Assembly (NCBI GenBank): GCA_035546135.1
Contig: DASZWY010000269.1
Location: 1 to 14,451 of the forward strand
Length of the DNA: 14,451 nucleotides
Reading direction: 5' to 3'
From: JABDGR01 sp035546135
GTDB lineage: Bacteria > Verrucomicrobiota > Verrucomicrobiia > Opitutales > JABDGR01
Every line of letters starts with the position of its first letter. The first letter of the stretch is position 1. The notes below the pieces were generated by a model, which ran no database searches, was not told the origin of the DNA, and saw nothing but the letters and a program-made list of their open reading frames with translations. Both the position numbers and the translations under genes were made by a program. Of the stretch, positions 14,209 through 14,451 are shown one piece after another.

Positions 14209-14451
14209 ATGAACGGATTGATCACGTTGGCGAGCCATTACGGCCCGGAGGAAACGCGGGCGCGCCTGGAGGCCGAGATCGCCGCGCGCGGCCTCAAGGT
14301 CTTTGCCCGCATCGACCATGCCGCGGGCGCGGCGGAAGCGGGGTTGGCGCTCGCGCCGACGGTGGTGGTGATTTTCGGCAACGCCAAGTCCGGCACGCCG
14401 CTCATGCAGGCCAATCAAACACTGGGCATTGATTTGCCCCTGAAAGCGCTC
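14209..14451 (+). CDS. DUF302-domain protein, N-terminal part (runs off the window)
   Basis: Eighty-one codons are visible without a stop. The sequence opens MNGLITLASHYGPEETRARL and carries the DUF302 hallmarks: KVFARIDHAAGA (about 30-41), PTVVVIFGNAKSGTPLMQAN (about 50-69), then GIDLPLKAL at the window edge. Family members are small proteins of about 120-150 residues that form an alpha/beta fold. Their biochemical role is not established; some fuse to or sit near redox or metal-related proteins. The start is well supported by AGGAAAAG located 5-12 bases upstream, one of the few good ribosome-binding sites in this window. It is divergent from smc across a 228-base spacer. Confidence 0.85.
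   Translation, partial: MNGLITLASHYGPEETRARLEAEIAARGLKVFARIDHAAGAAEAGLALAPTVVVIFGNAKSGTPLMQANQTLGIDLPLKAL

Overview
The window is GC-rich chromosomal DNA from a heterotrophic bacterium. The most likely phylum is Verrucomicrobiota, possibly close to Opitutales. That assignment is an inference: it rests on the gene mix (lysC-thrC beside a citramalate synthase, a long SMC with a Pro/Thr-rich tail, a secreted family-9-like pectate lyase, a long protein of Asp-Pro/Ala/Trp repeats) and on the scarcity of clear Shine-Dalgarno sites. No rRNA, tRNA, CRISPR array, transposase or phage gene was seen.

Layout, left to right. Bases 1-147 are the end of an unidentified gene. A spacer with a three-unit DnaA-box-like array follows (201-231). 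Three rightward genes come next: a stand-alone cyclic-nucleotide-binding protein (409-936), a small cupin (998-1498) and a secreted PL9-like beta-helix pectate lyase with a C-terminal beta-sandwich-like domain (1563-3389). Convergent with these is a leftward amino-acid block: lysC (aspartokinase), thrC (threonine synthase, 8 nt downstream) and cimA ((R)-citramalate synthase). LysC and ThrC belong to the threonine route; CimA opens the threonine-independent route to isoleucine. The 278-nt thrC-cimA gap is not empty. It holds a candidate promoter, a possible 17-22-residue Ile-containing leader peptide, and RNA segments that can pair in mutually exclusive ways. This looks like an amino-acid-sensing attenuator for cimA.

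Upstream of lysC is a 336-nt spacer with a candidate lysC promoter, a 107-bp palindromic MITE/REP-like element (7969-8075) and a terminator-like hairpin (8126-8152) that has no rightward gene before it. The rightward gene at 8222-10174 encodes an exported or membrane-anchored protein of about 16 degenerate 32-residue repeats; its codon use looks less GC-rich than that of its neighbours. The palindrome, hairpin and repeat-protein gene together look like an accessory segment between the conserved genes lysC and smc.

The right end carries smc (leftward, 10189-13980), convergent with the repeat-protein gene. It is separated by a 228-nt divergent spacer from the start of a DUF302-family gene that runs off the window. 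That spacer holds a second three-unit, 11-bp-phased DnaA-box-like array (14106-14136) resembling the one at 201-231.

The observations most worth following are the putative cimA leader/attenuator, the repeat protein with its odd upstream region, and the paired 11-bp-phased arrays.
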